Of a stretch of 64,000 bases of DNA, positions 1 to 11,806 are shown piece by piece. Below the pieces are notes generated by a model. That model made no database searches. It saw nothing but the letters and a program-made list of their open reading frames with translations, and was not told the origin of the DNA. Origin of the DNA: Ipomoea triloba (Eukaryota > Streptophyta > Magnoliopsida > Solanales > Convolvulaceae); assembly GCF_003576645.1 (NCBI RefSeq), contig NC_044916.1, forward strand, positions 16,035,477 to 16,099,476, read 5' to 3'. The position numbers were made by a program, and so were the translations under genes. The first letter of the stretch is position 1. Every line of letters begins with the position of its first letter.

Positions 1-342
1 TTCCCTCAACAAACTCCCTAATTAATTAATTAAATAATTAATTAATTAATTAAGGGAATGAACATTGCCATAATCAAGTCCAGGTTCAAAACTCTATCAT
101 CTAATTCAAATTCAAATATAATAAAATTATATTTAAATTATAATTATAATAATTATTATTAAATTCAAATATGAATCGGGCTTGGCCCATTAATCAATTA
201 CCCAACATCAATTTAATTGGGCTAATCAATTTAATTTAATTACTATGGGCCCAATTAATTAAATTGGTCCATTAATCCATCTCATACTGAGCCCAATAAT
301 AATTTAACCGGTTCATTTGTCGGTTCAAATTTTCTGTCTACA
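1..342 (-). repeat. 3' LTR, partial (U3 side)
   Basis: Matches 8453-8821 almost base for base and ends in CTACA at 342. The outer part lies before the window, so the element's left target-site duplication cannot be read. Relative to the right LTR it lacks a 25-bp stretch after position 115 and 2 bp in the terminal CTGTGTCTACA. It contains an AT-rich near-palindrome of TTAA repeats at 20-54. Confidence 0.9.
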
Positions 343-362
343 AATTGCCCCCTCGAGACTTG
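343..362 (-). other. Polypurine tract of the gypsy element
   Basis: On the minus strand the sequence reads CTCGAGGGGGCAATT directly before the LTR start TGTAGACA. This is the expected position and composition of the primer for plus-strand DNA synthesis in an LTR retrotransposon. Confidence 0.8.
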
Positions 363-432
363 CTGGGACATGCTGCTTGATGTGCTTGGAACGTGGAAGT
401 CTCGACCGTTAACAAACATTCTTTTAAGTTTC

Positions 433-749
433 TTCCATGAACCCCAAATGCGTGCCTGAATATTTCAGAAGCCCAAAATCATTTTAATCTCAACAAATTG
501 AATTGGCATAGTGAACTTTATTTCCGTGAGCCCATTTTCGCTTGAATATTCCATAAGCCCAAAACACAAAATTGTCAAGGTGCATCCATAAGCCCAAACA
601 GAGGCCTGAATAGTCTATCTTTCCATGAACCTCAAATGCATGCCTGAATATTTAAAAGCCCAAAATCATTTTAATTGCAACAGATTAAATTGGCATTGTG
701 AACTTTATTTCTGTGAGCCCATTCTCGCTTAAATATTCCATAAGCCCAA
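433..749. repeat. Two-copy direct repeat, 188-bp period
   Basis: About 129 bp at 433-561 recurs at 621-749 with scattered substitutions. Both begin TTCCATGAACC and end CCATAAGCCCA. It lies in the untranslated 3' part of the gypsy element. No coding content. Confidence 0.8.
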
Positions 750-1029
750 GCCATTTTGATAACATATGTTGGACCTTCAATGAGACCAAAGTCACTTAAA
801 TAACATAAGATCAGGTTGGGCTACGTAACCCGGTCAATCTTGACTAAGAGTAGGATTAGGCCATACAAATTCAAAGCCTAATGAAAACCTCCAACAGAAT
901 AACCAAATCAAGACTCAAGTTCATCTCTTTCGAAATTCCAGCAACATGGGCGACACAGGCTAAATCCAACTCGCAATAGGACTGTAGAGTTTCAATTCAA
1001 CTCTAACTATAACACCCTTTGCAATACAC

Positions 1030-1037
1030 TATAAATA
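1030..1037 (+). promoter_or_regulatory. Candidate antisense TATA box inside the gypsy element
   Basis: CTATAAATAGAGG lies on the strand opposite to gag, followed by a purine-rich leader and an open frame from 1211. The core matches a strong plant TATA box. Some Tat-lineage elements carry an antisense gene between pol and the 3' LTR, so an internal antisense promoter fits. No transcript evidence. Confidence 0.45.
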
Positions 1038-1210
1038 GAGGTTTCACCACACTAAACCCACATCAATACCGAACAACAGAGAAGCGAGGAGAAGCAGTCC
1101 AAAATCTGACTTATCGTTCAGGTACATTCTCTGCTTTTATTTTCATCTCCCCTGTGTATATTTCATCTGTAGGAACAAGAAGAAGAGAACCCAAGGAACC
1201 ACCTTACAAC

Positions 1211-1459
1211 ATGAAAGGATACTTGCCCGTCTCGTGGGACAACCACCGGAGCGCAGTGCTAACGGTACCGCCGGCGGGTGGGTTCCTACCTATAGTGCAC
1301 GAATCGGAGAACAAGATGGCTGGCGAACTACCTTCGTTGAAAGAGAAACCTTCGCCGGAGTTCATTCTTCGTCGTATTGCTTCAAAGGGGTGCAACCGAA
1401 AATCTGCCCGAGTAGAACAATCACCGAAGCGTGGTATCACTGATACTGCCAAAGTGTGA
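1211..1459 (+). CDS. Small antisense ORF in the retrotransposon, unrecognised
   Basis: An 82-residue frame starts MKGYLPVSW about 175 bases after the antisense TATA box and ends at 1459. It lies in an island (1200-2300) much more GC-rich than its surroundings. The island repeats itself loosely: the stretch around 1239-1297 (ACAACCACCGGAGCG) resembles 1967-2027, and GCCGGAGTT recurs several times. I recognise no domain. It could be a decayed Tat-type antisense gene, a captured host fragment, or a chance frame in GC-rich DNA. Confidence 0.3.
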   Translation: MKGYLPVSWDNHRSAVLTVPPAGGFLPIVHESENKMAGELPSLKEKPSPEFILRRIASKGCNRKSARVEQSPKRGITDTAKV

Positions 1460-2459
1460 GTTTCTATTTGGGGTACACGGATTTCGCTGTTGCCGGAGTT
1501 TCTCATCGAGGTCGCTGGAAACTTGTTGCCTTGTCAACAGCAGATGGTCGCCGATCACCGGTCGTCGCTGCCTGGAGTTTGCATCGCTGCGTTCGCTGAA
1601 AGCCGTCGCTCAACTGCCAATGTTGCTGCCAATTGCGAGTGTTTGTTCTTCGCCGCCAAATTGCTTCAAAGAAGGACAATGGGAGCTCGACTGCGTTGCT
1701 GCTGGAATTTCTCATCGGACTGCCCAATCCGTCGACGCCGCCGGAGCCCTCTTCACCACTTGCCGCTGAACTTGTAGAGTGAAGGAGAAATAGCGAATAT
1801 TGGGCTGGAGTTCGTTGCATCATAGAGCTTCTCCCTGCTGACGTCGCCAATCACTGTTGCTGGACTGCTTCCCGCCGGAGTTCTTCTTCGCAAAGGCCAA
1901 TAATAGCAAATCACCGGTGTCGGACTCCAGAGGCCGCCAATGAACAAGAAGCTCACCACTCTATGGAACAACCACTGAAGCGCGAAACCTTTGCCTTGGT
2001 GCGAGGTGCCGCCGGAGCGTGGGTTTCCATCGGAGTGGAAAAACCCGAGCAGATCAATGGGAAATCAGCGGCTCAGCCGTCAACTTCCACCTGTTGGGTC
2101 TTCACCAGAGCTCATTTTCCCCGCCTTTGAAGTCACCGAAGCTCTTCGCCGTTGACGCCAAGACTACTAGAGTCCGTTGTTTACACTATCGTAGTCCCAC
2201 TTGGAGATTTCTACCAATTTTGCGCACTGGGAACAGCATTGGCGTTGGAGAGATTACACTACCGTAGCACTGGAGACTACTTTCCTTGGGAACAGCATTA
2301 ACGCTACTGAAGTACACCACTGCCAGCTTTCATGGGAAATGATGGAAGGCCATTAATTCATGGGTCCCACCCGTCAATTTTTAGCCTACACACTACATAA
2401 ACACTCAGCAGCTTATTTTATAATCATGCATTAAAAAATGCATAACCAATTATGATAAA

Positions 2460-2460
<1 letters not shown>
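1460..2460. other. GC-rich internal stretch without a recognised gene
   Basis: This continues the antisense island to about 2300 with short open frames in several phases and repeated CCGGAG and CGCCG words. After 2340 the DNA becomes AT-rich again. No domain is recognisable on either strand. Confidence 0.5.
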
Positions 2461-3671
<1,211 letters not shown>

Positions 3672-4269
3672 CAACAACCAACACTTGATGCCACATAAGC
3701 TCTATCAAAGCATATTAGTCTTGTAATTTAACACAATAAAATTTTCTTCCATTACCACTGAACATGAAAACACATCATGCCAACTTAATGTTTGACCCAC
3801 TCAAACTCAAACTTTGATGTCTCCAATAAAGCTTTAGCCTTGTATGTCACTTTAATCAGACCATCGTAAACCAAGATGTGATTAAAATGCTAAGCGCTAG
3901 TCAATTGTTGCGGAAATGTGCCTTGATAGTTTTCTTCGACTCCAAGTATTATAATAATTATCTCGTTTCCATGAGAATAATTATCGTATCTTTGACTTGA
4001 ATTACAATAGCACCATGATATGCAATGTGAACGGAACTTTTTTTTTTGTTATGACTGGACTTAGATAATAAAATGTCTAAGCTGCCTACGTACTCCTGTA
4101 AAGGAGATCAAGTCAAACGTAGTTCAAATAATTTTTTTTAATAAGTAAAGCCGTTCACAGTTTAAACTCATGCCGGCCAGGAGCGTCTATGACTTGGGCC
4201 CGCCCATAGACAAGCGAGATGTTTTAGCAGTTTAACCACGTGCAACATTTTTGGTGGATAAGTCATTCA
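3672..4269. other. Untranslated 3' segment of the gypsy element
   Basis: No open frame of note. At about 4075-4120 the minus strand contains a conserved-looking block around CTACGT...TACGTAGGCAG with facing arms (GATCTCCTTTACAGGAG), which I recall from the 3' portion of related plant gypsy elements. A GC-rich block follows at 4165-4240. Confidence 0.4.
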
Positions 4270-5822
4270 TCAAATAGTCCCATTAGCTTCGGGATTATAG
4301 ATCTTTAAGAATTTCTCATTAATAGGGCAAACTTGTGGACCATTTCCATCAATCAACTTGTACGCGCCTCCCGCAACCGGGATCTCGTCATGTATAATAG
4401 CGTGGGCTGAAAACGCCACCTCATCTTGGGTTGGTGCGGCCCCATAACTTGAATCAAAGTTTTCTTCATTTCCTCCTTGTACGCGAGTGTATATAATGGT
4501 CTTTGGCTTGACCTTCAAGACTTCGTTGCATGAAACATGGATATCAATCTCCCGTCTCATACGAGAGGGAAATGCGCTCCTAAGCCTTTTCGAAGACTCT
4601 ATTTCAATAGAAGTGTTGATGTGTTCTTTTAAAACTCGAGCAGCTCCGAGTCTGTCATGTATCGACTTCTTTTTAGCAGGTTTGAGATTTGACCCAAGCC
4701 TATGAAAAACCGACCGTCGAGGTTGTACTTTTCCGATCCTATCAAAGACTGATTGTCTCTTGTCACCTTCCTCCTCGTCAGTAAAGGTGATGCAATTACT
4801 TGTAGCTCTGTTTATGAAGATTCGCACTGGTCTAGGGGAGACATAGCCTAGTCCTCTACGTGAATGCGGTTCTTGCTGGTTTGAATTGCCTTTACCGCTG
4901 GCTTCTGGGATAAGCTTCCCCAACTTCTGCGGCTCATTTGGATTGTAGCCGACTTTGGCAAGAAGTTTATATGCATTAGGGTCAAAACCATCAGTGCGCT
5001 TGACGGGGAACATTTGATCTTCGTTATCCCAGCTTTCTTCTCCAAGCGGTTTGACTGAAGGAGCTTTTAGTGGTTCAATTCTTGCAACTGGGAAGACAAG
5101 TTCCTTGTTGCAATTAACTCGTTCTACGACTTGTTTTCCCTTCTGCTTCGGATTAGGAAGTGTATTATCATTGCCTTCATCAACATCATCTTCCACGTCT
5201 TGTTTCTTCAAGTAAAACTTTGCATCTGCAAAGTATGATTCTGCTTCAGTGAATGGACTTTCATCGGCAATAACTTTTTCTATTACGCCATTTTTCTCAA
5301 ACATGAGGCATTGGTGCCATGATGAAGGGACCACTCCGTTCTCATGTATCCAAGGTCGGCCTAGCAACAAATTGTAAGACGTCCTTGCATCTATTACATG
5401 GCACAAGGTACTTGAGTTCAACGATCCGACCTTAAGATCAAGTTAATAACACCTATGGCCCTTTGCCCACCTTGATTAAACCCTTGGATCATTAAGCGGC
5501 TCTGGGAGAGCTCATCGGTAGAGAAGCCAAGTTCCTTCAAAGCTCGGAGTGATAGAATATTCAAAGCCGATCCTTGATCAATCAAAATTCTCTTAATTTT
5601 CTGCTCACATGCATAACCTTCCACGAACAACGGGCGATTGTGAGGCGTTCCTCCGAGCAATAGATCTTCATCTTTGAAGATTATATCTGTGGTGTAAGAC
5701 ATGGCTTGATTGTTTCTTTCAATCACGGGGTTCGAACATTCACCCACTTCAACATCTTCATCATTGGCATTCAAACAAGTTCCAGGGATATTCGTCCCAT
5801 GCAGATGAAACCCGTTCGACAT
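4270..5822 (-). pseudogene. Retropepsin-like protease and linker, frameshifted
   Basis: The minus-strand frame from 5822 contains the aspartic protease active-site motif ILIDQGSALNIL (about residues 80-91) and the flap-side GFNQGGQRAIG. It breaks near 5420. The reading continues in another phase with HVIDARTSYNLLLGRPW, the C-terminal protease signature, followed by a charged linker (KSIHDRLGAA, RSVFHRLGS) ending at 4270. The two pieces are separated by what looks like a single-base deletion. The first piece starts with ATG immediately after the gag stop codon and in the same phase, so stop readthrough may have made Gag-Pro originally. The linker normally leads into reverse transcriptase; here the frame stops and none follows. 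Confidence 0.8.
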
Positions 5823-7967
5823 TTATTGAGCTAGGGTAATCGGTGTTCGCGGCTTGTTGGGATGTCCTTTCACCTTCAAGTCATGGACGGGATCCATCGC
5901 CAACTTTTTCTCAACCCATTGCTTCGCCATCATTTTCAATGGTTTAATGCGACCAACAACTCTCCTTTGACTTTTATGGGTAACAACTACCCAACCTTTC
6001 TCGTGAGTATGATCGATCTGTGGCGATTTTAAATACTGTGCATTAACATGCTTTACTCTAAATGGAAGTGGGCGTTTATGCTGCTTGCCCCCATTTTTCT
6101 CCCCACCTTCCAAAAGTAATGGAGCAAACCTCCCACATGAAATTTGGTTCGTGCTTGCGCTAGCATCCGCAAGCTCTATCTTCCCATCTCGAGCAAGCGC
6201 CATTACTCTATCTTTGAAAACGAAGCACTTTTCAATCGGGTGGCCGAGAAGACGGTGATATTTACAATAGTTGGGGTCATCCACCCTAGAAGCTTCCTCG
6301 GGGCGCTTCATCTCTGGTAAATCAATTAAATTGAGTCTCAACAACTCGTCAAACATAGAAGAAACGTCAGAATCCAAAAATGGATATTGTTTCTCCTGCC
6401 ACTCTTCAACAATTCTAGTTCCCCTTGATGAACGAGGGAATGATCTAGGCCTAGCCTTCTCAGCCACTTTCGTGAAAAGCCGCATTGGTCCAGCATTCAC
6501 ATTCATCGTCTCCTTCCTCTCTTGCTTTTGAAAGGGTTTGCCCCCTTTGTTAACATCTTGGTTCACAAGTGCCTTGGACGAGCTAGGCATGCTCAACATG
6601 CTGAGGCCACCGCTAGCTTCAATGCTTAACTCCATGTCATGAGCTCGACTGGATAACTCTTCAAATGTCTTGGGCTTGATCCCCTGCAGAATGTAAGAGA
6701 GCTCGAAGTTCATGCCTTGGATGCACATTTCAATTGCAGAGCTCTGTGATATCCTCTCTTTACAGTTGAGGCACAACTCCCTCCATCTCTCGATGTAAGC
6801 GCTTGCGCGTTCACCCTTCCGTTGACGAGCGTTGGTGAGCTCCAAGAAGCTCACAGTCCTTCTTGTGCTGTAGAAGCGAGTCAAGAATTCACGCTCCATG
6901 TCACTCCAGCTGTCGATGCAGCCATGCTCCAAGTCAGTGTACTAGTCAAAGGCGGTGCCCTTCAAAGAGCGGACAAACTGCTTGACGAGGAAATCTCCGT
7001 CTGTTCCAGCATCGTTGCAAGTTTCCACAAAGTGGGAGATGTGCTGTCTCGGGTTGCCTTTTCCATCGAACTGTTGAAACTTGAGAGGTTGGTAGCCCAA
7101 CGGCATCTTCATTTCTTCAATCCTTCGGGTGTAAGGCTTGGAGTAAGTGTATGAATGTTGTCCTCCCTCGAGTCTCCCTTTGATTGCTCCCATGATATAG
7201 TCATTCAGCTGGTCGACGGGTATCATGCCCTCAGAAACTTGAATATTCCCTTCAGCGAGATGTGGGCGAGAGGTAGTCTCTTCCGTTCCTGCCATGTGCC
7301 TGCTTTGATGACGTGGTGACTCGACGTCAATAGCTTCTTCTTGGGTTTGGGGCCGCTTCTCGGAAGCTCGACTGGTTTCGCCATATCTCCCGCTTTCAAC
7401 CTTTTCACTAAGATCATTGAGCTTCCTTTCTTGACTGTGAAGAAGCACGCTCATTCCCTCGAGAGTTTTGGTGATGTTTGCTAGTTGCTCCTCCACCGAA
7501 GCTGCGTTCGTTGTCATAGCAGGCATGACCGTGTAGACGTGAGTCCATTCCGAGGCTGGTTCCAACATCCGCGATGGCTGAGATATGGGAGATGAGCTTC
7601 CGCTGCTAAGGGGCTCGCCTGATGGAGTAGGACTCGCAGGGCCCTTGCTGCTGGTAGTTGTACTTGAGGGAGTAGGGGAAGGACCTTCGCTTCGAGTAGC
7701 TTCATTTGAGGGAATAGGACTCTTGCTACCAACGGTCTCTGTTGTTGAGGATGAACCTCTATCATATGTAGCTTTCTTTGAGCCGATGGAAACGCCTCCA
7801 AGCCTTCGGACGACGTTGCGAGCAATGTTTCGGGTCTCGGTCAACTCCACCCCTAGGTCCCTCACTCGACTCCGAGTCAGTGCACCTTGCACCTCGCGCC
7901 TGTCGGAGCCAGCCACAGAAGATGCCTTAGAGCCGGTAGCTTGAGCGTAAGTCTTTCTTGATGCCAT
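5823..7967 (-). pseudogene. Gag polyprotein with one internal amber stop
   Basis: The structural protein of the retrotransposon particle. The start chosen is the ATG at 7967 (MASRKTYAQ), about 70 bases after the primer-site region; upstream codons lie in that segment. An N-terminal Ser/Pro-rich region is followed by the retrotransposon gag domain, including WSDMEREFLTRFYSTRR and the ARQRKGERASAYIERWREL helix, then a Cys/His motif CKYHRLLGHPIEKC. A TAG codon at 6942-6944 interrupts the frame where related proteins have Trp (the AFDWYTDLE motif); reading resumes in the same phase. It ends in TAA directly followed by the protease ATG. Confidence 0.85.
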
Positions 7968-8014
7968 TTGGATTCTTTGTATAGGTTGGAAGTGAAGAGA
8001 TGAAAGGCAGAGTG

Positions 8015-8034
8015 GTCCCACTGGGTGTGCCAAA
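8015..8034 (-). other. Probable primer binding site
   Basis: Just inside the 5' LTR the minus strand reads TTTGGCACACCCAGTGGGAC after LTR end TTTACA. A TTTTGGCRC...GTGGGACC segment at this place is typical of plant Ty3/gypsy elements. I did not match it to a specific tRNA. Confidence 0.55.
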
Positions 8035-8165
8035 ATCTGTAAACACAAAAAATTCGAAATTGTATATATTCACAATATCGGGTTACAGTGTATGTGTAAT
8101 TCAAGTTGCAGGTACAAAATCTCTGTATAGTCCTCTGATTCTTCACTGACGTGTTCTACTAAAGT

Positions 8166-8304
8166 GCCTCCGGGTTTCAAGTGGCGTAGCCTCCGGGATT
8201 CAAATAGCGTAGCCTCTGGGATTCAACTGACGTAGCTTCCGGGATTCAAATGGCGTAGCTTTTCGGGATTCAAACGGCGTGGCCTTCCGGGATTCAAGGG
8301 CGTG
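8166..8304. repeat. Six tandem copies of a ~23-bp motif in the LTR
   Basis: The consensus is near GCCTCCGGGATTCAAATGGC followed by GTA. Copies are 22-24 bp and diverge by a few bases each. It lies downstream of the transcription start and would be in the R/U5 part of the transcript. Confidence 0.85.
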
Positions 8305-8426
8305 ATATTCAACTGGAACCGTCAAAGTACTTCAAGTTTCTAACTGCTTCAGAATGCCTTCAAAGCCTTCAAAAGCTCTCAAGTCTTCAATCTTCAAGGT
8401 GTCTTTTAAATGTGAAATGAGGGGCT

Positions 8427-8435
8427 CTATTTATA
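8427..8435 (-). promoter_or_regulatory. LTR TATA box
   Basis: The minus strand reads CCACTATAAATAGAGCCCC, a strong plant TATA box in the expected place within the 5' LTR, placing the element's transcription start near 8400. Confidence 0.75.
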
Positions 8436-9061
8436 GTGGAGTGTGCAACCAACTTCCCTCAACAAACTCCCTAATTAATTAATTAAATAATTAATTAATT
8501 AATTAAGGGAATGAACATTGCCATAATCAAGTCCAGGTTCAAAACTCTATCATCTAATTCAAATTCAAATTAATTATAATTATTAAATTCAAATATAATA
8601 AAATTATATTTAAATTATAATTATAATAATTATTATTAAATTCAAATATGAATCGGGCTTGGCCCATTAATCAATTACCCAACATCAATTTAATTGGGCT
8701 AATCAATTTAATTTAATTACTATGGGCCCAATTAATTAAATTGGTCCATTAATCCATCTCATACTGAGCCCAATAATAATTTAACCGGTTCATTTGTCGA
8801 TTCAAATTTTCTGTGTCTACAGTTTCAGTGATGCCATTTGCCAAAAGCTGCAATCTTTTAGCCGTAATACCTGGCTTAAACCGGAGAGAGTTGACGGGAG
8901 GCATTATATTATTCTGATTTCTGAACCAAAAAACCGCAACGAAATTTTTGGGGGATTCGCCATCGCCTTCAGAGATTGTTTGCTTCTTCTTTACAACCCC
9001 ATGGATGACGGACCCAAATTGACAAGGAAAATTTACTGGGGTAGTTTATAAAATATGGAAA

Positions 9062-9135
9062 TGGCGTCGCCCAGACTCGAACCAGAGACCTTCAGTGTGT
9101 TAGACTGACGTGATAACCAACTACACCACGGCACC
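9062..9135 (-). tRNA. tRNA-Val (AAC)
   Basis: The minus strand folds as a 74-nt tRNA: acceptor start GGTGCCG, D-arm with A-box TGGTGTAGTTGG, anticodon loop CTAACAC giving AAC, variable AGGTC and B-box GGTTCGAGTC, ending in discriminator A. It matches plant tRNA-Val(AAC) from memory. Oddities: the acceptor arm has one apparent C-A mismatch and the T-stem relies on G-U pairs, so it may be a weakened copy or pseudogene. No intron. Confidence 0.8.
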
Positions 9136-9952
9136 AACTGGTCAGAACTTTAGATTTAGTTTTATTTGATAATGTTTTCCATCAAAATGATGATTAAGCT
9201 AGACGAAGATTGGTCCACACAGCATGCAGCCATGGCTGTCAGAGTTATTGGGTTGCAATTGGCTTCCTTTCTCCATACGTATAGAGTTCTTCCAAGTAGA
9301 AGAAGATATGAGTGCCTATCTAGTTCAAGCCTGAAAGTGCAGGTCAGGCGAGTCAAATGGCAGCAATGTCTTCGTCAAAAACGGCGAAAGTAAGTTACTG
9401 ATTTCCATTTGCATGCAATGTCTGGGCATCTCCTCAAGAGGTAATTCTCATCGTTTAGATACTTATCTAGTCAACAGGTTACTTGATTGTAACATATTAA
9501 AAGTGCTGCACTTTTTTTTAAAGAAGTTTTACAGTTTATTTAATTTATATATATATATATATCTAAAAACATAATAAATGTGAATGAAGGTTATACCCCT
9601 CATTTATGTCCGTTTTTTCCGTTAAGTTTTTTTTTGTACATTATGCTATAAAAGTTGTACTACATAATATTTTGGACAAATATACCCCTACCATTATAAC
9701 TTCCGTTATCTTTTCCACTATTATTACTAAGCACATGCATCCACCATATATTTTCTTATCTTCTTCAATAATAATAATAATATATGCAGATTAAATATTA
9801 GAGTTATATGTTAGTTATTTTTTAAAATATAAATTAAATATCTAATTTATAAAAATATTTTACATTATTATTATTATTTACAATTTACAATATTAAAATT
9901 TAAATAAATTTAAAATTTTAATACAAAATACTAATATTGGGCACTTATATTT
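9136..9952. other. AT-rich DNA, no supported gene
   Basis: A 75-codon open frame at 9166-9393 has no recognisable domain. A short (TA)n run lies at 9546-9562. The remainder is AT-rich and may belong to the Helitron whose 3' end follows. Confidence 0.4.
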
Positions 9953-9978
9953 TGCGCATCGCGCATAAGAAAAACTAG
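9953..9978 (+). mobile_element. Helitron 3' terminus
   Basis: A 5-bp stem TGCGC/GCGCA with loop ATC is followed by nine bases and CTAG, then a T from the target site. A GC hairpin about ten bases before CTRR is the hallmark of Helitron 3' ends. The matching 5' TC end was not found. Confidence 0.55.
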
Positions 9979-10187
9979 TATATATATATATAATCAGGGA
10001 TTGAATTGTACTATTGATACTAGCTTGATAGACTTATTTGACCATTTTCTCATTGAAATCTAATAAAGTGTTTATGTAACAATTTAAATGCAACTACATG
10101 ACCATGTACCTTATAGTTCAATGACATCTCTATGTCTCTTCCAAATAGTACTCAACAAAAATGCAGCTACACGAAATGAAGTGTAAA
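9979..10187. other. AT-rich spacer before a Mutator-type element
   Basis: A (TA)n run at 9980-9990, then unremarkable AT-rich DNA to the 9-bp duplication at 10179-10187. No gene seen. Confidence 0.4.
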
Positions 10188-10369
10188 GGCAAAAGGGTCA
10201 AATAGACTCATGTACTAACACTGATTATTTCACCATGAATTAAAATATGGTCCATCTATGCCATTATACTCCTAATTATTTTTCATCTATCATTTATAGC
10301 CTATTTCTAACAAGTAACACATTTAATTTGCTGACATGTTATTTATATAGATGCTTATTAAAAAATAAT

Positions 10370-11050
10370 AAAATTTACCCAATACAATATCTTAAGTTAT
10401 TATAAAAATAATTTAATTTTCATATATTGATTTTCATGGAATCTCATTGCCAAACGACACTGAATACCTTGCTATACATACATAGTACACTGTAGTTAAA
10501 ACTTTATATAGCAACTTTGATTTCTACCCTATGTCATTGCAAAAAAATCATTTTCTTCATTAATGAAATATGGTTGAAATCATCCAAAAATGCAATATCT
10601 TAAGTTATTAAATTATCCAAAAATTCATGAATATTAAATTATTTTAAAAAAAATTTACCCAATAATATATCTTAAGTTATTATAAAAATAATTTAATTTT
10701 CATATATTGATTTCCATGGAATCTCATCTTCAAACGATACTGGATACCCCGCTATATATACATAGTACACTATAGTTAAAACTTTATGGGTAACACTTGT
10801 GTGGTACTGTCTCACGGGTCTAAATTTGTGAGACGGATCGGAAATTTGATTAATGGTCAATTTTTATTTTATTTTTATTAATGGGTTGGATCTTTGACCT
10901 CATTAATCAAAGATCCAACCAGTCTCACAAATTGTCACACAAGTTTTTGCCAAACTTTATAAAGCAACTTTGATTTCTACCATATTTCATTGCAAGAAAT
11001 CATTTTCTTCATTAATTAACTAGGGTAGAAATCATCCAAAAAATCCATAT
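10370..11050. repeat. Internal direct duplication of the Mutator-type element
   Basis: AATTTACCCAATA and about 190 following bases occur at 10370-10560 and again from 10645. The second copy is split at 10787 by a small MITE and resumes at 10961. Confidence 0.8.
10788..10951. mobile_element. 164-bp Mutator-type MITE with perfect 9-bp TSD
   Basis: Terminal inverted repeats GGGTAACACTTGTGTGG and GGCAAAAACTTGTGTGA. It is flanked on both sides by AAACTTTAT (10779-10787 and 10952-10960). The uninterrupted paralogue at about 10500 serves as the empty site, which confirms the boundaries. Confidence 0.9.
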
Positions 11051-11217
11051 AAATAACATATCAACATTTTTTTTATTTGATTTTTCCATGTCAGCAAATT
11101 AGATGGGTTACTTGTTAGAAATAAGCTAAAAATGCTAGATAAAAAATAATTAAGAGTATAATAACCTACTAGATGGACCATATTTTAATTCATGGTGTGA
11201 TGGGCAATCAGTCTTAG

Positions 11218-11806
11218 GGCAAATTATGCTGTGGACCCAGGTCCACCTTGCAAGGTGGACCTGGGTCCAAAACTACGTCGTTTTTGTCTTTTTTTTCTCT
11301 TTTTTTTTTTAAATTAGTAAACATATTGCTAAATATGGAGTTGTCCAAAAATGTGTGAATGTAGAGGTTTCAAAGTGTGAATGTATAGTATAGAAATTGT
11401 GAATGTAGATTTATGATTGTGTGAATGTAGAGTTGCCCAGAAATGTGTGAATGTGGAGGTTTCAAATTGTGAATATGGAGTATAGAAATCGTGAATGTAG
11501 AGTTATGCATGTATGTGTGAATCTGTAATAGAGTTAAGAAGTTCTAGCAACTTGTAGCCCTGTAATGTGTGAATGTGGAGTTCAAGTTGTGAATGTGGAG
11601 TATAGGACATGTGAATAGAGTTTTGAATGTGTGAATGTGGAGTTTACAAATTGTGAATGTAGAGTATAGTGTATGTGAATGTAGAGTATAGTTACTAAAC
11701 ATATAATCCTGTAATGTGTGAATGTGGAGTTTACAAATTGTGAATGTGTAGAGTATAGTGTATGTGAATGTAGCAAGGTGGACCTGGGTCCACGGCATAA
11801 CAACCC
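11218..11806. mobile_element. 589-bp Mutator-type MITE with perfect 9-bp TSD
   Basis: Inverted ends share GTGGACCCAGGTCCACCTTGC; flanks are CAGTCTTAG at 11209-11217 and 11807-11815. It sits in the right inverted repeat of the larger element. The left end carries the inner palindrome AAGGTGGACCTGGGTCC. Confidence 0.88.
11340..11775. repeat. Degenerate TGTGAATGTRGAGT minisatellite
   Basis: About eighteen copies of TGTGAATGTAGAGT-like words, spaced 15-40 bases, fill the interior of the 589-bp MITE. The His/Thr-rich minus-strand frames at 11544-11900 are translations of this repeat, not genes. Confidence 0.8.

Larger units (their letters stand above)
8038..8821 (-). repeat. 5' LTR, complete (784 bp)
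   Basis: Bounded by TG at 8038 and CA at 8821 on the plus strand. Its 8453-8821 part matches 1-342. U3 holds the AT-rich TTAA palindrome, then a minus-strand TATA box at 8427-8435, then R/U5 with a short tandem array. The flank after 8821 is GTTTC; the matching left flank is outside the window. Confidence 0.9.

Noticed and set aside
1122..1172. Intron in the antisense leader (CAG|GT ... GTAG)
   Set aside because: At 51 bases it is shorter than plant introns normally are.
9166..9393. 75-residue open frame after tRNA-Val
   Set aside because: No domain, no promoter signals, and chance length for this region.
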